Source: Hydrocarboniclastica marina (GTDB lineage: Bacteria; Pseudomonadota; Gammaproteobacteria; Pseudomonadales; Oleiphilaceae). From it: 64,000 bases of DNA. The stretch spans positions 558,001 through 622,000 of the forward strand of contig NZ_CP031093.1 in assembly GCF_004851605.1 (NCBI RefSeq). The letters run 5' to 3'. The notes under the pieces were generated by a model that saw only the letters and a list, made by a program, of their open reading frames with translations, was not told the origin of the DNA and did not search any database. Shown one piece after another: positions 52,201 to 64,000 of the stretch (positions are counted from its first letter, which is position 1; the number at the start of each line of letters is the position of its first letter). The translations under genes were made by a program, and so were the position numbers.

Positions 52201-53476
52201 CTCCCTCGTGGTAGTGTCACGGTCCTCCGCCCTTGCAGTCGCGGATGATCACGGACGCGAGCGCGAGTGGTACAAGCTGCCCTACGGTGCAGTCCTTAGT
52301 GTCAAGAACGGCGACATGGTCGAGGCTGGCGGTACGGTGGCGAAGTGGGATCCCCACACCCACCCGATTGTCGCCGAGGCTGCGGGTAAGATTCGCTACG
52401 TAGGCCTGGACGAAGGGATTACCGTCAAAACCCAGACTGACGAGCTGACTGGGCTGTCTACGATCGAAGTGATTGATCCGAAAGATCGTCCTGCGGCTGG
52501 CAAAGACATTCGCCCCATGATTCAAGTTGTGGGCGAAAAAGGCGAAGAATTGTTGCTGCCGGGCGGTGTCCCTGCCCAGTTCTTCCTGCCGCCCAACGCG
52601 CTGGTAACACTGCGCAATGGTGACAATCTGGAGCTCGGTGACGTTATCGCGCGGATTCCGCAGGAAAGCTCTAAAACGCGGGATATCACCGGTGGTTTGC
52701 CACGGGTCGCGGATTTGTTCGAGGCACGGCGTCCTAAAGAGCCCGCAATTCTGGCGGAGATCACCGGCACCATCAGCTTTGGCAAGGAAACCAAGGGTAA
52801 AAAGCGCCTGGTCATCACGCCACGCGATGGCGATCCCTACGAGTTGTTGATTCCGAAGTGGCGTCAGATGAACGTGTTCGAGGGTGAGACTGTTGAGCGT
52901 GGGGAGGTAATCTCTGACGGGCCGTCCAATCCGCATGACATTCTGCGTCTGCTCGGCGTCGGTGAGTTGACCAAGTACATCACCAACGAGATTCAAGACG
53001 TATACCGCTTGCAGGGCGTTGTCATAAACGACAAACATATTGAGGTTATTGTGCGGCAGATGCTGCGCAAGGCTGAGATTGTTTCTCCCGGAGAGACGCA
53101 GTTGCTGACGGGCGATCAGGTGGAGTACTCGCACTTCGTTGAAGCGAATGAGCGTGCGGTTGCGGAAGATAAAGAGCCTGCGCGAGCGGAAAGGCTGCTG
53201 CTTGGTATCACCAAGGCATCGTTGGCTACGGAGTCGTTCATCTCGGCTGCGTCCTTCCAGGAGACAACTCGTGTTCTGACCGAAGGTGCTGTTACCGGCA
53301 AGCGCGACTACCTGCGCGGTCTGAAAGAAAACGTAGTGGTTGGCCGACTCATCCCGGCAGGGACGGGTCTCGCCTACCACAAAGAGCGTCGACGCAAGCG
53401 CTCTCTGGCAGAAGAGAGCCACAGCGTGAGTGCTGAAGACGTGGTAGAGGCATTGAGCGCCGAACTGAACAAATAG
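49262..53476 (+). CDS. rpoC: RNA polymerase beta' subunit
   Basis: Carries the catalytic magnesium site. The 1404-aa protein has the N-terminal zinc ribbon (CLCGKYK and CEKCGVEV), the invariant [12 protein letters not shown] with its three aspartates, and the second zinc site ([15 protein letters not shown]). Length and order are normal for gammaproteobacteria, and no large insertions were seen. A hairpin terminator follows about 40 bp after the stop. Confidence 0.97.
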   Translation: MKDLLNLLKSQNQSKEFDAIRIGLASPEMIRSWSFGEVKKPETINYRTFKPERDGLFCAKIFGPVKDYECLCGKYKRLKHRGVICEKCGVEVALASVRRERMGHIELASPVCHIWFLKSLPSRIGLLLDMTLRDIERVLYFESFIVLEPGMTTLEKGQLLNDEQYYEALEEFGDEFDARMGAEAVQTLLSDIDLEAEVERLREELPQTSSETKIKKISKRLKLMEAFLHSGNKPGWMVMTVLPVLPPDLRPLVPLDGGRFATSDLNDLYRRVINRNNRLKRLLELNAPDIIVRNEKRMLQESVDALLDNGRRGRAITGSNKRPLKSLADMIKGKQGRFRQNLLGKRVDYSGRSVIVVGPYLRLHQCGLPKKMALELFKPFIFSKLELRGLATTIKAAKKMVEREEAVVWDILDEVIREHPVMLNRAPTLHRLGIQAFEPVLIEGKAIQLHPLVCAAYNADFDGDQMAVHLPLTIEAQLEARALMMSTNNILSPANGDPIIVPSQDVVLGLYYMTRSRKKAKGEGMIFADTKEVSRAYGSGAVDLQAQIKVRITEVAYDEDRNATTTTSLQDTTVGRALMFDIMPDGMPFELANQPLVKKAISKLINACYRSVGLKETVIFADQLMYTGFHYATVSGCSIGVNDFEIPDEKYGLIDAAEDEVLEIESQFSSGLLTQGEKYNKVIDIWSRANDKVSKAMMDRLSKQNVFGDDGEPLKDENGDFVMEESFNSVYMMADSGARGSAAQIRQLAGMRGLMAKPDGSIIETPITANFREGLNVLQYFISTHGARKGLADTALKTANSGYLTRRLVDVSQDLVVTEVDCGTDEGLLMTPMIEGGDVVVPLGDRVLGRVAARDVFTPGDKENAVVTAGTLLDEKLVEHIEREGVDEIWVRSAIACRSKHGVCSSCYGRDLARGHLVNVGEAVGVIAAQSIGEPGTQLTMRTFHIGGAASRSSAVDNIQVKHGGKVRLHNMKSIEKTDGSLVVVSRSSALAVADDHGREREWYKLPYGAVLSVKNGDMVEAGGTVAKWDPHTHPIVAEAAGKIRYVGLDEGITVKTQTDELTGLSTIEVIDPKDRPAAGKDIRPMIQVVGEKGEELLLPGGVPAQFFLPPNALVTLRNGDNLELGDVIARIPQESSKTRDITGGLPRVADLFEARRPKEPAILAEITGTISFGKETKGKKRLVITPRDGDPYELLIPKWRQMNVFEGETVERGEVISDGPSNPHDILRLLGVGELTKYITNEIQDVYRLQGVVINDKHIEVIVRQMLRKAEIVSPGETQLLTGDQVEYSHFVEANERAVAEDKEPARAERLLLGITKASLATESFISAASFQETTRVLTEGAVTGKRDYLRGLKENVVVGRLIPAGTGLAYHKERRRKRSLAEESHSVSAEDVVEALSAELNK

Positions 53477-53505
53477 TCGGGCTGTTCAAAACCTCGCCAG
53501 TCATC

Positions 53506-53534
53506 TTGACGCATGGGGGATGCAAGCTTACACT
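53506..53534 (+). promoter_or_regulatory. Candidate promoter of the str operon
   Basis: TTGACG (53506-53511) and TACACT (53529-53534) are exactly 17 bp apart, predicting a start about 75 bp before rpsL. The -10 sits in the loop and right arm of the rpoC terminator hairpin, so the two signals overlap. Confidence 0.5.
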
Positions 53535-53548
53535 TGCGTCCCCCAATT
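53515..53548 (+). terminator. Terminator after rpoC
   Basis: GGGGGATGCAAG (53515-53526) pairs with CTTGCGTCCCCC (53533-53544) with one G-T pair and a 6-nt loop. The stem is followed by AATTTTA, a short T-tract. Confidence 0.75.
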
Positions 53549-53616
53549 TTATCTCTACCGGGTAGATTTATCCTGTGGGGGCTATTTTCATTGTTCAAAC
53601 GTGGAGTTTTGCTTAC

Positions 53617-53991
53617 ATGGCAACCATTAACCAATTGGTGCGTAAGCCTCGTAAACGCAAGGTCGCGAAGAGCGACGTTCCTGCGCTGCAGAGCTGTCCC
53701 CAGCGTCGCGGCGTTTGCACTCGAGTCTATACGACCACCCCGAAGAAGCCGAACTCGGCATTGCGGAAAGTGTGCCGTGTCCGGCTGACTAACGGCTATG
53801 AAGTGTCGTCGTACATTGGCGGCGAAGGTCACAACCTTCAGGAACACAGTGTCGTCCTGATTCGTGGCGGCCGGGTAAAGGATTTGCCAGGTGTGCGTTA
53901 TCACACCGTCCGAGGAACTCTGGATACCCAGGGCGTACAGAACCGGAAGCAGGGTCGCTCCAAATACGGTACCAAGCGTCCCAAGTCTTAA
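53617..53991 (+). CDS. rpsL: 30S ribosomal protein S12
   Basis: Decoding-centre protein and the classical streptomycin target. The ATG at 53617 gives the standard 124 aa starting [14 protein letters not shown]; the upstream open frame is not used. The streptomycin-site sequence [14 protein letters not shown] is wild type. It is the first gene of rpsL-rpsG-fusA-tufA. Confidence 0.97.
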   Translation: MATINQLVRKPRKRKVAKSDVPALQSCPQRRGVCTRVYTTTPKKPNSALRKVCRVRLTNGYEVSSYIGGEGHNLQEHSVVLIRGGRVKDLPGVRYHTVRGTLDTQGVQNRKQGRSKYGTKRPKS

Positions 53992-54584
<593 letters not shown>

Positions 54585-54602
54585 TTGCCGAGGTAATTTA
54601 AA

Positions 54603-56705
54603 GTGGCACGTAAGACACCTATTAAACGCTACCGGAATATCGGTATATGCGCTCACGTGGACGCGGGTAAAACCACAACCACCGAACGCGTTCTTTTCTA
54701 CACCGGTATTTCCCATAAGATCGGTGAGGTACACGACGGCGCCGCGACCATGGACTGGATGGAGCAGGAGCAGGAGCGGGGCATCACCATTACCTCTGCT
54801 GCCACCACCTGTTTCTGGAGCGGCATGGATAAGCAGTACGACGAGCACCGGATCAATATCATCGATACGCCGGGGCACGTAGATTTCACGATCGAAGTAG
54901 AGCGTTCGTTGCGTGTGCTCGACGGCGCGGTCGTTGTTTTCTGCGGAACATCCGGTGTTGAGCCGCAGTCCGAGACCGTTTGGCGCCAGGCTAACAAGTA
55001 TGAAGTGCCGCGCATCGTGTTCGTAAACAAAATGGACCGTGCTGGTGCTGACTTCCTGCGGGTGGTCGAGCAGATCAGGAATCGCCTGGGCGCGACGCCT
55101 GTGCCGATCCAGTTGCCGATTGGTTCTGAAGACAACTTCCAGGGCGTCATCGACCTTTTGCGGATGAAGGCGATTTACTGGAACGAAGCCGATCAGGGGA
55201 TGACCTACGAAGAGAAGGCTATTCCTGACGACATGAAGGAAGAGTGCGAGAAGTGGCGCGAGCATCTTGTTGAGGCTGCTGCTGAAGCCAATGAAGAGTT
55301 GATGGACAAGTATCTCGAAGGCGGCGAACTGTCGCTGGAAGAGGTCAAAAAAGGGCTGCGTCTACGCACCTTGTCCAATGAGATTGTGCTGTCTCTCTGC
55401 GGCTCAGCCTTCAAAAACAAGGGCGTCCAGGCCATGCTGGACTGCGTCATCGAGTTCCTGCCGGCGCCCGATGAAGTCAAGGCGATCCGCGGTCTGCTCG
55501 AAGACGGCGAAACGGAAGCAACACGTCCGGCGGATGATGATGCGCCGTTCTCGGCCCTGGCCTTCAAGATTGCTACCGACCCATTCGTCGGTACGTTGAC
55601 GTTCTTCAGGGTTTACTCCGGTAAACTCGAATCTGGTATGGCGGTCTGGAACTCTGTTAAAGAGAAGAAAGAGCGCGTTGGTCGTATGGTTCAGATGCAT
55701 GCCAAGGACCGTCACGAAATCAAAGAAGTCTGGGCAGGGGACATTGCGGCTGCGATCGGTCTTAAAAACGTGACCACCGGTGACACCCTGTGCGACGAAA
55801 ACGACCGTATTGTGCTAGAGCGGATGGAATTCCCTGAGCCGGTGATCTCGGTCGCAGTTGAGCCGAAGTCCAAGGCCGATCAGGAAAAAATGGGCGTTGC
55901 TCTGGGCAAGCTGGCCCAGGAAGATCCCTCTTTCCGTGTGCGCACTGACGAAGAGTCCGGCCAGACCATCATTTCTGGTATGGGCGAGCTCCACCTGGAT
56001 ATCATCGTTGACCGTATGCGTCGCGAGTTCAAGGTGGAGGCGAATATTGGTAAGCCGCAGGTAGCTTACCGCGAGTGCATCCGCAAGGCTGTCAACGTCG
56101 AAGGCAAGTTCGTTCGCCAGTCGGGTGGTCGTGGTCAGTACGGTCACGTCTGGCTCAAGCTGGAACCGATGGAAATGGGTGATGATCAGCCAACGTTCGA
56201 GTTTGTGAACAAGATCGTGGGTGGTGTTGTCCCTAAAGAATACATTCCTGCGGTTCAGCAGGGTGTTGCAGAGCAGATGCAGAACGGCTGTATTGCCGGG
56301 TATCCGCTGCTTGGTGTAAGAGCAACTCTTTATGACGGCTCTTTCCATGATGTCGACTCCAACGAGATGGCCTTCAAGATTGCTGGTTCCATGGCAATGA
56401 AGAAAGGCGCGCTGGAAGCTAGTCCTGCGTTGCTCGAGCCGATGATGAAGGTTGAAGTGATCACGCCCGAGGACTACATGGGCGACGTGGTAGGCGACCT
56501 TAACCGGCGTCGCGGTATTATCCTGGGCATGGATGAGAGTGTCTCCGGCAAGATCGTACGGGCGGAAGTCCCGTTGTCCGAGATGTTTGGCTATGCGACT
56601 GACCTGCGCTCCAGCACGCAGGGTCGTGCCTCCTATGCAATGGAATTCTGCAAGTACTCTGAGGCGCCTGCGAATATCGCAGAAGCCATCATCAAGAAAG
56701 GTTAA
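54603..56705 (+). CDS. fusA: Elongation factor G
   Basis: GTPase that drives ribosomal translocation. The 700-aa protein starts with GTG; G1 is [13 protein letters not shown]3 is DTPGH and G4 is NKMD. All five domains are expected from the length. The [11 protein letters not shown] switch-I motif marks EF-G1 rather than the spdA-type EF-G2. It lies between rpsG and tufA. Confidence 0.97.
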   Translation: MARKTPIKRYRNIGICAHVDAGKTTTTERVLFYTGISHKIGEVHDGAATMDWMEQEQERGITITSAATTCFWSGMDKQYDEHRINIIDTPGHVDFTIEVERSLRVLDGAVVVFCGTSGVEPQSETVWRQANKYEVPRIVFVNKMDRAGADFLRVVEQIRNRLGATPVPIQLPIGSEDNFQGVIDLLRMKAIYWNEADQGMTYEEKAIPDDMKEECEKWREHLVEAAAEANEELMDKYLEGGELSLEEVKKGLRLRTLSNEIVLSLCGSAFKNKGVQAMLDCVIEFLPAPDEVKAIRGLLEDGETEATRPADDDAPFSALAFKIATDPFVGTLTFFRVYSGKLESGMAVWNSVKEKKERVGRMVQMHAKDRHEIKEVWAGDIAAAIGLKNVTTGDTLCDENDRIVLERMEFPEPVISVAVEPKSKADQEKMGVALGKLAQEDPSFRVRTDEESGQTIISGMGELHLDIIVDRMRREFKVEANIGKPQVAYRECIRKAVNVEGKFVRQSGGRGQYGHVWLKLEPMEMGDDQPTFEFVNKIVGGVVPKEYIPAVQQGVAEQMQNGCIAGYPLLGVRATLYDGSFHDVDSNEMAFKIAGSMAMKKGALEASPALLEPMMKVEVITPEDYMGDVVGDLNRRRGIILGMDESVSGKIVRAEVPLSEMFGYATDLRSSTQGRASYAMEFCKYSEAPANIAEAIIKKG

Positions 56706-56739
56706 TTTTCACAATTAAGACAGCCGGAGAGGTATAACC

Positions 56740-57933
<1,194 letters not shown>

Positions 57934-57957
57934 TACCCAGGGTCCCCGGACCCTGAA

Positions 57958-57985
57958 AAAGGGGCTGCCTGGCAGCCCCTTTTTT
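57958..57985 (+). terminator. Terminator after tufA
   Basis: GGGGCTGC (57961-57968) and GCAGCCCC (57972-57979) form an 8-bp stem, flanked by an A-run and followed by TTTTTT. A smaller hairpin agggtcc-ggaccct lies just before it (57939-57954). Confidence 0.92.
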
Positions 57986-58023
57986 GTTCCGCTCGGTCAT
58001 GTTGTGGCGCGCTTCGGCGCGTG

Positions 58024-58052
58024 TTGACTTGACTGGGCATTATGCATACAAT
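58024..58052 (+). promoter_or_regulatory. S10 operon promoter
   Basis: TTGACT (58024-58029) and TACAAT (58047-58052) are exactly 17 bp apart, followed by GCGGCTCC. The predicted start leaves a 5' leader of only about 60 nt before rpsJ, shorter than the Escherichia coli S10 leader that mediates L4 attenuation. Confidence 0.8.
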
Positions 58053-58119
58053 GCGGCTCCTTTTTTATTGGGGTCGGCTAGGCCTTTCGCTAGCTGCTAC
58101 AAGCGGAGTTTGGTGCAAC

Positions 58120-58431
58120 ATGCAAAGCCAAAAGATCAGAATTCGGCTGAAGGCGTTCGACTACCGCCTGATCGATCAGTCAACGCAGGAAATCGTCGAT
58201 ACGGCGAAGCGGACTGGTGCCCAGGTGCGTGGCCCGATCCCTCTCCCGACGCGGAAAGAACGGTTCACCATACTGACCTCCCCGCACGTCAACAAAGACG
58301 CGCGTGATCAGTATGAGATCCGCACTCACAAGCGGATGTTAGACATTATTGAGCCTACTGAAAAAACTGTCGACGCTCTGATGAAGCTCGATTTGGCGGC
58401 CGGTGTGGACGTTCAAATCAGCTTGGGTTAA
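58120..58431 (+). CDS. rpsJ: 30S ribosomal protein S10 / NusE
   Basis: Ribosomal protein that, as NusE, also joins NusB on boxA. The ATG at 58120 gives the standard 103 aa starting [17 protein letters not shown]; the frame open from 58042 would cover the promoter. The family motif [13 protein letters not shown] is present. It is the first gene of the S10 operon. Confidence 0.97.
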   Translation: MQSQKIRIRLKAFDYRLIDQSTQEIVDTAKRTGAQVRGPIPLPTRKERFTILTSPHVNKDARDQYEIRTHKRMLDIIEPTEKTVDALMKLDLAAGVDVQISLG

Positions 58432-58513
58432 AACGCCTCGGCGTTGAGACCTCTCGGAGTGTAACTGTAGTAGGCCATAGAGGGTTGAAGCCCCGTACAC
58501 TAAGAGGTGCAAA

Positions 58514-59152
58514 ATGGCAATTGGTATTGTCGGCCGCAAGGCCGGGATGACTCGCGTATACGCTGATGACGGTCAAGCCATTCCCGTCACGGTTATCGAA
58601 GTCGACCCAAACCGTATAACGCAGGTCAAAAGTCAAGAACAAGACGGCTATCGTGCCATTCAGGTCACCGTAGGTTCCCGTCGTTCCTCTCGCGTCACTA
58701 AAGCCAGCGCCGGACATTTCGCTAAAGCGGGTGTTGAGGCGGGGCGTGGTCTCTGGGAATTCCGTCTGGGCGAAAGCGAAGGCGAAGAGTTCAAGGCAGG
58801 CGGTGAAGTCACTGTTTCTGTTTTCGAGGCCGGCCAGATGGTTGACGTCTCCGGGCGCTCCAAGGGTAAAGGTTTTCAGGGCGGTGTTAAGCGCTGGAAC
58901 TTCGCCATGCAGGATGCCACCCACGGCAACTCTCTTTCCCACCGTGCACCGGGTTCGATTGGTCAGAACCAGACTCCAGGTCGCGTATTTAAAGGCAAGA
59001 AAATGGCGGGCCAGATGGGCAACGAGCAGGTGACTGTTCAAAGCCTGGAAGTGGTGCGTGTTGACGCCGAGCGCAACCTGTTGCTGGTCCGGGGCGCTGT
59101 CCCTGGCGCTACAGGCGGCGATCTGATCATCAAGCCCGCAGTCAAAGCCTAA
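58514..59152 (+). CDS. rplC: 50S ribosomal protein L3
   Basis: Early-assembly protein near the peptidyl-transferase centre. The 212-aa protein opens [17 protein letters not shown] and has the conserved loop [20 protein letters not shown]. The site modified by PrmB in enterobacteria lies in this loop (GQNQ). It follows rpsJ after 82 bp. Confidence 0.97.
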   Translation: MAIGIVGRKAGMTRVYADDGQAIPVTVIEVDPNRITQVKSQEQDGYRAIQVTVGSRRSSRVTKASAGHFAKAGVEAGRGLWEFRLGESEGEEFKAGGEVTVSVFEAGQMVDVSGRSKGKGFQGGVKRWNFAMQDATHGNSLSHRAPGSIGQNQTPGRVFKGKKMAGQMGNEQVTVQSLEVVRVDAERNLLLVRGAVPGATGGDLIIKPAVKA

Positions 59153-59163
59153 GGGGTGTCGTG

Positions 59164-59769
59164 ATGGAATTGACGATTACAGGAAGCGGCAAAGGTATTT
59201 CTGTCTCAGATGAGACCTTTGCCAGAGAATTCAACGAGCCCTTGGTTCATCAGGTAGTTACCGCTTACCTCGCTGGGGCGCGTCAGGGTACACGTGCCCA
59301 GAAGACCCGCTCGGAAGTTAGCGGTGGCGGAAAGAAGCCATGGCGCCAGAAAGGTACTGGTCGCGCCCGTGCCGGCACTATCCGCAGCCCGCTGTGGCGT
59401 AGCGGTGGCGTGACGTTTGCGGCCCGGCCGCAGGATCACAGCCAGAAAGTAAACCGGAAAATGTATCGCGCCGCACTGCGGTCGATCTTTTCTGAGCTGG
59501 TTCGCCAGGATCGCCTGGTTGTGCTTGATGAGTTGGTTGTTGATACGCCCAAAACCAAGGCGTTCCTTGGCAAGCTGAACGAGCTCGGACTGAGCAATGC
59601 GCTCATAGTGTCCGATGCGGTCGAGCAAAATCTTCATCTGGCTTCACGCAACATTCCCTACATCGATGTTCGTGATGTGGCGGGTGTGGATCCGGTCAGC
59701 CTGGTGGGCTACGAAAAAGTTGTCGTAACCGTGCCGGCGCTGAAAAAGATTGAGGAGATGCTGGGATGA
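59164..59769 (+). CDS. rplD: 50S ribosomal protein L4
   Basis: Lines the exit tunnel; in enterobacteria it also represses the S10 operon. The ATG at 59164 lies 7 bases after AAGGGG and gives 201 aa; a GTG three bases earlier is less well spaced. The extended loop [20 protein letters not shown] is conserved. It overlaps rplW by 4 bp. Confidence 0.96.
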   Translation: MELTITGSGKGISVSDETFAREFNEPLVHQVVTAYLAGARQGTRAQKTRSEVSGGGKKPWRQKGTGRARAGTIRSPLWRSGGVTFAARPQDHSQKVNRKMYRAALRSIFSELVRQDRLVVLDELVVDTPKTKAFLGKLNELGLSNALIVSDAVEQNLHLASRNIPYIDVRDVAGVDPVSLVGYEKVVVTVPALKKIEEMLG

Positions 59770-60059
59770 ATCAGGAACGTATCTATAAGGTTCTGTTGGG
59801 GCCGCACATCTCTGAGAAAGCCACCATGGCTTCAGAAAATGGCAGCGTTGTTTTTCGCGTCGCGTCAGATGCTACCAAGCCCGAAATCAAAAAAGCAGTG
59901 GAGCAGTTGTTCGACGTGAAAGTTGAGGCTGTCCGGGTGGCTAACCGTAAAGGCAAGCTGAAGCGGACCATGCGCGGTATGGGCAAGCGCAGTGGGCTGC
60001 GGAAGGCATACGTGCGTCTGGCTGAAGGTCAGGACATTGACTTTCAGGATGTGGAATAA
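59766..60059 (+). CDS. rplW: 50S ribosomal protein L23
   Basis: Exit-port protein that docks trigger factor and SRP. The 97-aa protein has [13 protein letters not shown] and the exposed [18 protein letters not shown] loop. Its start overlaps the rplD stop (ATGA). Confidence 0.96.
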   Translation: MNQERIYKVLLGPHISEKATMASENGSVVFRVASDATKPEIKKAVEQLFDVKVEAVRVANRKGKLKRTMRGMGKRSGLRKAYVRLAEGQDIDFQDVE

Positions 60060-60076
60060 GGTAAAGGGGTCGTAAA

Positions 60077-60904
60077 ATGTCGATCATGAAAACCAAGCCA
60101 ACGTCACCCGGACGCCGCCACGCCGTAAAGATCGTTACCCACGATCTTCACAAGGGGCAACCGCACGCGCCGTTGGTTGAGAAGCAGAATAAGTCTGGTG
60201 GGCGCAACAATGCTGGCCGTATCACTACGCGTCACATTGGTGGTGGCCACAAGCAGCACTATCGTTTGATTGACTTCAAACGCAACAAAGACGGTATTCC
60301 AGCAGTTGTTGAGCGTCTGGAATACGATCCGAATCGGTCCGCGCACATTGCGCTTGTCAAATACGCTGACGGAGAGCGCCGCTATATCATCGCTCCCAAA
60401 GGCATGACGGCAGGTGACCCTGTGCGTTCCGGTATCGACGCGCCGATTAAAGTGGGCAGTACGTTGCCGTTGCGCAACATTCCTGTCGGTTCAATTGTTC
60501 ACTGCGTCGAGCTGAAGCCTGGCAAAGGCGCCCAAATGGTCCGCAGCGCTGGTGCATCCGCACAGCTAGTGGCCCGTGAAGGTTCCTACGCAACCCTGCG
60601 GTTGCGGTCAGGTGAAATGCGCAAGGTGTTGTCAGAGTGCCGTGCCACGCTGGGAGAAGTTTCCAACAGTGAGCACAGTCTGCAGCAGCTTGGTAAGGCA
60701 GGTGCATCACGTTGGCGCGGAAAGCGTCCAACCGTTCGTGGTGTGGCTATGAACCCAGTTGACCATCCGCACGGTGGTGGTGAAGGGCGTACCTCTGGCG
60801 GGCGTCACCCTGTTACTCCTTGGGGTGTTCCGACCAAAGGGCATAAGACTCGAAAGAACAAGCGTACGGATAAAATGATCCTGCGTCGTCGTTCGGCCAA
60901 GTAA
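60077..60904 (+). CDS. rplB: 50S ribosomal protein L2
   Basis: Core protein needed for subunit association and peptidyl transfer. The 275-aa protein has [16 protein letters not shown] at the start and the signature [14 protein letters not shown] near residue 225, with the essential histidine. A GGGG-containing site precedes the ATG. Confidence 0.97.
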   Translation: MSIMKTKPTSPGRRHAVKIVTHDLHKGQPHAPLVEKQNKSGGRNNAGRITTRHIGGGHKQHYRLIDFKRNKDGIPAVVERLEYDPNRSAHIALVKYADGERRYIIAPKGMTAGDPVRSGIDAPIKVGSTLPLRNIPVGSIVHCVELKPGKGAQMVRSAGASAQLVAREGSYATLRLRSGEMRKVLSECRATLGEVSNSEHSLQQLGKAGASRWRGKRPTVRGVAMNPVDHPHGGGEGRTSGGRHPVTPWGVPTKGHKTRKNKRTDKMILRRRSAK

Positions 60905-60926
60905 TTGAATTTTAGAGGAAGATGCT

Positions 60927-61202
60927 GTGCCACGTTCTTTAAAGAAAGGTCCATTCATAGACCTGCATCTGTTGAAGAAAGTCGAAGCAGCTCTGGAAGC
61001 CAGCAATCGTCGCCCCATTAAGACCTGGTCGCGACGGTCAACGGTTTTTCCAGAGATGGTAGGCTTGACCATTGCAGTTCACAACGGTCGTCAGCACGTA
61101 CCCGTGCTTATTACCGAAGACATGGTCGGTCACAAACTGGGCGAGTTTGCAGCAACGAGGACCTATCGGGGTCATTCTGCAGACAAGAAAGCGAAACGCT
61201 GA
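60927..61202 (+). CDS. rpsS: 30S ribosomal protein S19
   Basis: Head protein in contact with S13. The 91-aa protein uses a GTG start after AGAGGAAG and contains [19 protein letters not shown] and [15 protein letters not shown]. Confidence 0.96.
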   Translation: MPRSLKKGPFIDLHLLKKVEAALEASNRRPIKTWSRRSTVFPEMVGLTIAVHNGRQHVPVLITEDMVGHKLGEFAATRTYRGHSADKKAKR

Positions 61203-61217
61203 TTCTGAGGGGAAAGT

Positions 61218-61553
61218 ATGATGGAAGTAGCGGCTAAGCTTAAGGGCGCTCGCCTCTCTGCTCAGAAAGCACGCCTGGTGGCTGACCAAGTCCGGGGTAA
61301 GGCTGTTGAGGACGCTCTTAATATTCTGACGTTCAGCCCGAAAAAGGCGGCGGGGATTATCAAGAAAGCGCTTGATTCGGCCATTGCTAACGCTGAACAC
61401 AATCAAGGTCTGGATGTGGATGAACTTCGCGTCGCCACGATATGTGTTGACGAGGGGCCCATGCTCAAGCGGATTCGCCCACGTGCCAAGGGGCGCGCTG
61501 ACCGGATCCTCAAGCGCACGTGCCATATCACCGTCACGGTTGCTGACAAGTAG
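61218..61553 (+). CDS. rplV: 50S ribosomal protein L22
   Basis: Tunnel protein with the macrolide-relevant beta hairpin ([20 protein letters not shown]). Two consecutive ATG codons (61218 and 61221) follow GAGGGG, so the product is 111 or 110 aa; the second gives the more usual length. Confidence 0.95.
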   Translation: MMEVAAKLKGARLSAQKARLVADQVRGKAVEDALNILTFSPKKAAGIIKKALDSAIANAEHNQGLDVDELRVATICVDEGPMLKRIRPRAKGRADRILKRTCHITVTVADK

Positions 61554-61564
61554 GAGACGCGCAG

Positions 61565-62248
61565 ATGGGTCATAAAGTACATCCAATTGGTTATCGTCTC
61601 GGCGTTATCAAAGAGCACAACTCTGTTTGGTACGCGGACAAGGGTAACTACTCAAAGAACCTGCTCAATGACATCAAGGTTCGTGAATTCCTGAACAAGC
61701 GTCTGGAGAGGGCTTCTGTCAGCAAGATTGTGATAGAACGTCCCGCCCAGAACGCGCGCATTACGATTCATACTGCCCGCCCGGGTATCGTTATCGGTAA
61801 GAAGGGTGAGGATGTGGATCGCCTGCGTCGCGATGTCAGCGACATCATGGGCGTGCCGGTTCATGTCAATATTGAAGAGATCCGAAAGCCGGACCTTGAT
61901 GCGCGTTTGGTTGCGCAGAATGTTGCGAACCAGTTGGAGCGTCGGGTGATGTTCCGTCGTGCCATGAAGCGCGCCGTGCAAAACGCGATGCGTCAGGGCG
62001 CAAAAGGCATACGGATCCAGGTTGGTGGGCGCCTCGGTGGTGCGGAGATCGCACGTACCGAATGGTATCGGGAAGGGCGTGTTCCTCTTCATACCCTGCG
62101 CGCGGATATCGACTATTCAACCTATGAGGCTCATACCACTTACGGTGTTATTGGCGTCAAGGTCTGGATCTTCAAGGGCGAGATTCTGGGCGGTATGGAA
62201 CAAGTACGTGCCGAGAAGAACGCGTCTCGCAAGAAAGGCACTAAGTAA
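61565..62248 (+). CDS. rpsC: 30S ribosomal protein S3
   Basis: mRNA-entry protein with helicase activity. The 227-aa protein has an N-terminal KH domain ([20 protein letters not shown]) and a C-terminal domain with [20 protein letters not shown]. It starts 11 bp after rplV. Confidence 0.97.
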   Translation: MGHKVHPIGYRLGVIKEHNSVWYADKGNYSKNLLNDIKVREFLNKRLERASVSKIVIERPAQNARITIHTARPGIVIGKKGEDVDRLRRDVSDIMGVPVHVNIEEIRKPDLDARLVAQNVANQLERRVMFRRAMKRAVQNAMRQGAKGIRIQVGGRLGGAEIARTEWYREGRVPLHTLRADIDYSTYEAHTTYGVIGVKVWIFKGEILGGMEQVRAEKNASRKKGTK

Positions 62249-62259
62249 GGGGCGCTGAC

Positions 62260-62673
62260 ATGTTACAACCAAAACGCACCAAGTTTCGCAAGACGATGAA
62301 GGGCCGCAACCGCGGTCTTGCGCACCGCGGCAGCAAAGTAAGTTTCGGTGAGTACGGATTGAAAGCCACAAGCCGTGGCCGTATAACTGCCCGCCAGATT
62401 GAGGCGGCCCGTCGTACGATGACCCGTAAAATCAAGCGGGGCGGAAAAATCTGGATCCGCATCTTCCCGGACAAGCCCATCACTGGGAAGCCGCTGGAAG
62501 TACGGATGGGTAAAGGTAAAGGTTCAGTAGAATACTGGGTCGCGGAAATACAGCCGGGCAAGATGCTTTACGAGATGGAAGGCGTGTCGGAAGAAATCGC
62601 ACGTGAAGCCTTCTCCCTGGCGGCTTCGAAACTACCCGTTTCGACCACTTTCGTGACTAGGACGGTGATGTGA
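62260..62673 (+). CDS. rplP: 50S ribosomal protein L16
   Basis: A-site region protein. The 137-aa protein has [18 protein letters not shown] and the signature [20 protein letters not shown]. The last base of its stop is the first base of the rpmC ATG. Confidence 0.97.
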   Translation: MLQPKRTKFRKTMKGRNRGLAHRGSKVSFGEYGLKATSRGRITARQIEAARRTMTRKIKRGGKIWIRIFPDKPITGKPLEVRMGKGKGSVEYWVAEIQPGKMLYEMEGVSEEIAREAFSLAASKLPVSTTFVTRTVM

Positions 62674-62864
62674 TGAAAGCGACAGAATTACGTGAAAAGC
62701 CGGTCGACGAGCTGAATGCTGAGCTCCTCAAGCTCCTCAAGGAGCAGTTCAACCTGAGGATGCGTAAGGCGACAGGCCAGTTGAACCAGAGTCACTTGCT
62801 CGGTTCGCTCAAGCGTGACATCGCTCGTGTCAAAACCGTATTGAACGAAAAGGCAGGTGGCTAA
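62673..62864 (+). CDS. rpmC: 50S ribosomal protein L29
   Basis: Small exit-site protein of two helices. The ATG at 62673 overlaps the rplP stop by one base and gives the standard 63 aa ([19 protein letters not shown]); an in-frame GTG one codon earlier is unlikely. [16 protein letters not shown] is the conserved C-terminal part. Confidence 0.95.
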   Translation: MKATELREKPVDELNAELLKLLKEQFNLRMRKATGQLNQSHLLGSLKRDIARVKTVLNEKAGG

Positions 62865-62865
62865 G

Positions 62866-63132
62866 ATGACGGAAGTTGCGAAGACTGCCCGAACCATTAG
62901 CGGCAAGGTGGTGAGTAACAAGATGGATAAGTCCATTGTTGTGCTCGTTGAGCGACGCGAAAAGCATCCGATCTACGGAAAGTATGTTCGTCGCTCGTCC
63001 AAAATTCATGCGCATGACGAAAACAACCAGTGCCAGATTGGGGATGTTGTCACCATTCAGGAAACGCGCCCGGTCTCCAAGACCAAGGCGTGGAAGCTGG
63101 TCAACGTCGTTGAGCGTGCCGCGGAAGTTTAA
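62866..63132 (+). CDS. rpsQ: 30S ribosomal protein S17
   Basis: Early-binding 30S protein with an OB fold. The ATG at 62866 gives 88 aa, as in Pseudomonas; an upstream GTG in frame overlaps rpmC and is not favoured. [19 protein letters not shown] and the C-terminal [12 protein letters not shown] are conserved. It is the last gene of the S10 operon. Confidence 0.95.
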   Translation: MTEVAKTARTISGKVVSNKMDKSIVVLVERREKHPIYGKYVRRSSKIHAHDENNQCQIGDVVTIQETRPVSKTKAWKLVNVVERAAEV

Positions 63133-63188
63133 CTCGCCCGAACGGTGGGTCTTGTCGTAACGGCAATGGGTTCGGCTGGAGAATAAGC

Positions 63189-63557
63189 ATGATTCAAACT
63201 CAAACAATGCTCGAGGTCGCTGATAACAGCGGCGCCCGTCGGGTAATGTGTATAAAGGTTCTCGGCGGGTCTCACCGGCGCTACGCGCGGGTTGGGGACG
63301 TAATAAAGGTGACTGTAAAGGAAGCCATTCCCCGAGGTAAGGTCAAAAAGGGCCAGGTCCTGAAGGCGGTTGTGGTACGCACTGCACATGGTGTGCGCCG
63401 GTCGGACGGCTCGGTTATTCGCTTCGACGGTAACGCGGCGGTTCTTCTGAACAACCAGGATGCGCCGATCGGTACCCGTATTTTCGGGCCGGTAACGCGT
63501 GAATTGCGCAACGAGAAGTTCATGAAGATCATCTCGCTGGCACCTGAAGTACTGTAA
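63189..63557 (+). CDS. rplN: 50S ribosomal protein L14
   Basis: Subunit-interface protein. The 122-aa protein has [20 protein letters not shown] and ends with [12 protein letters not shown], both typical. It opens the spc operon after a 56-bp gap in which I see no clear promoter. Confidence 0.97.
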   Translation: MIQTQTMLEVADNSGARRVMCIKVLGGSHRRYARVGDVIKVTVKEAIPRGKVKKGQVLKAVVVRTAHGVRRSDGSVIRFDGNAAVLLNNQDAPIGTRIFGPVTRELRNEKFMKIISLAPEVL

Positions 63558-63573
63558 GGACAAGAGGCCGGTT

Positions 63574-63894
63574 ATGAAGAAGATTAAACGGGATGACGAG
63601 GTCATCGTCATTGCGGGTAAGGACAAGAACAAGCGCGGCAGAGTCGTGCGCGTTCTGGATAATGGCAAGCTAATCGTGTCGGGTATCAACATGATGAAGC
63701 GCCACACCCGTCCAAACCCAATGGCAGGCACAGCCGGGGGCATCGTAGAGAAAGAGGCGCCCATCCAGGCATCTAACGTGGCTATTTATAATTCGCAAAC
63801 CGATAAAGCTGATCGAGTTGGCTTCCAGGTCAAGGAAGACGGCAGCAAGGTGCGGGTTTTCAAGTCCACGAAAGAAGTTGTCGATAACCAGTAA
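63574..63894 (+). CDS. rplX: 50S ribosomal protein L24
   Basis: Assembly-initiating protein with a KOW motif ([20 protein letters not shown]). At 106 aa it is about the usual length. The conserved [20 protein letters not shown] follows. It starts 16 bp after rplN. Confidence 0.96.
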   Translation: MKKIKRDDEVIVIAGKDKNKRGRVVRVLDNGKLIVSGINMMKRHTRPNPMAGTAGGIVEKEAPIQASNVAIYNSQTDKADRVGFQVKEDGSKVRVFKSTKEVVDNQ

Positions 63895-63909
63895 GCGACG
63901 GTGGCTACG

Positions 63910-64000
63910 ATGTCTAGCATGAAAGAGCTTTACAAGACACAGGTGCTGCCTGCACTGCGGGATCAGTTCTCCTACGAGAACGTTATGCAGGTACCGCGCA
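63910..64000 (+). CDS. rplE: 50S ribosomal protein L5, N-terminal fragment
   Basis: The ATG at 63910, 15 bp after the rplX stop, opens 30 complete codons that run off the window. The product MSSMKELYKTQVLPALRDQF and the following YENVMQVPR match the L5 N-terminus, and L5 is the gene expected after L24 in the spc operon. L5 binds 5S rRNA. An ATG at 63919 and a GTG at 63901 are in-frame alternatives. Confidence 0.9.
   Translation, partial: MSSMKELYKTQVLPALRDQFSYENVMQVPR

Noticed and set aside
52217..53422. Minus-strand ORF of 401 codons over rpoC
   Set aside because: Antisense shadow of a clearly intact rpoC; similar shadows occur over rpoB, fusA and both tuf genes.

Overview
The window is gammaproteobacterial chromosome, GC-rich and densely coding. 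The 16S rRNA and the gene order point to a marine Pseudomonas relative, most likely in or near Marinobacter. That assignment is inference from sequence features recalled from memory, not from a database search. No phage, transposase, CRISPR array or plasmid gene was seen. Two long blocks follow the Pseudomonas order: dksA-gluQ-cbrX-cbrA-cbrB-(sRNA)-pcnB-folK-panB-panC-pgi, and argC-DUF6776-bactofilin-erpA-anmK-mepM-tyrS-rrn.

Positions 1-12600 run almost entirely on the minus strand: dksA, gluQ, the small membrane ORF cbrX, the sensor kinase cbrA, its sigma54 activator cbrB, a 726-bp gap, then pcnB, folK, panB, panC and a truncated pgi at the window edge. The gap is the most interesting part. 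On the minus strand it holds a good sigma54 promoter, GTAACA-type repeats upstream of it, a transcript region with several AAnAAnAA (CA) motifs, and a closing hairpin. This is the layout of the Pseudomonas catabolite-repression RNA CrcZ, which titrates Hfq/Crc. panD, expected between panC and pgi, is absent, and a short inverted-repeat element lies there instead.

Positions 12600-31700 are housekeeping genes on both strands: sfsA, a degenerate double cyclic-nucleotide-domain protein, a pentapeptide protein, an APH-like/P-loop kinase fusion, mrcB (PBP1b), a TPR lipoprotein, a hemJ-thiD-thiE-hemL operon, a CLC protein with channel-type residues, argC, a coiled-coil membrane protein, a bactofilin, erpA with an IscR-like site over its promoter, anmK, mepM and tyrS.

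Positions 31700-37570 are a complete rRNA operon (two promoters, boxA, 16S, tRNA-Ile, tRNA-Ala, 23S, 5S, terminator). birA and a SPOR-domain protein follow; coaX, usual between them, is missing. Positions 39700-64000 are the classic gene-expression block: tRNA-Thr/Tyr/Gly/Thr-tufB, tRNA-Trp, secE-nusG, rplKAJL-rpoBC, rpsL-rpsG-fusA-tufA, the S10 operon, and the start of the spc operon, cut off inside rplE. The two tuf genes encode identical proteins and differ at only nine bases, start codon included.
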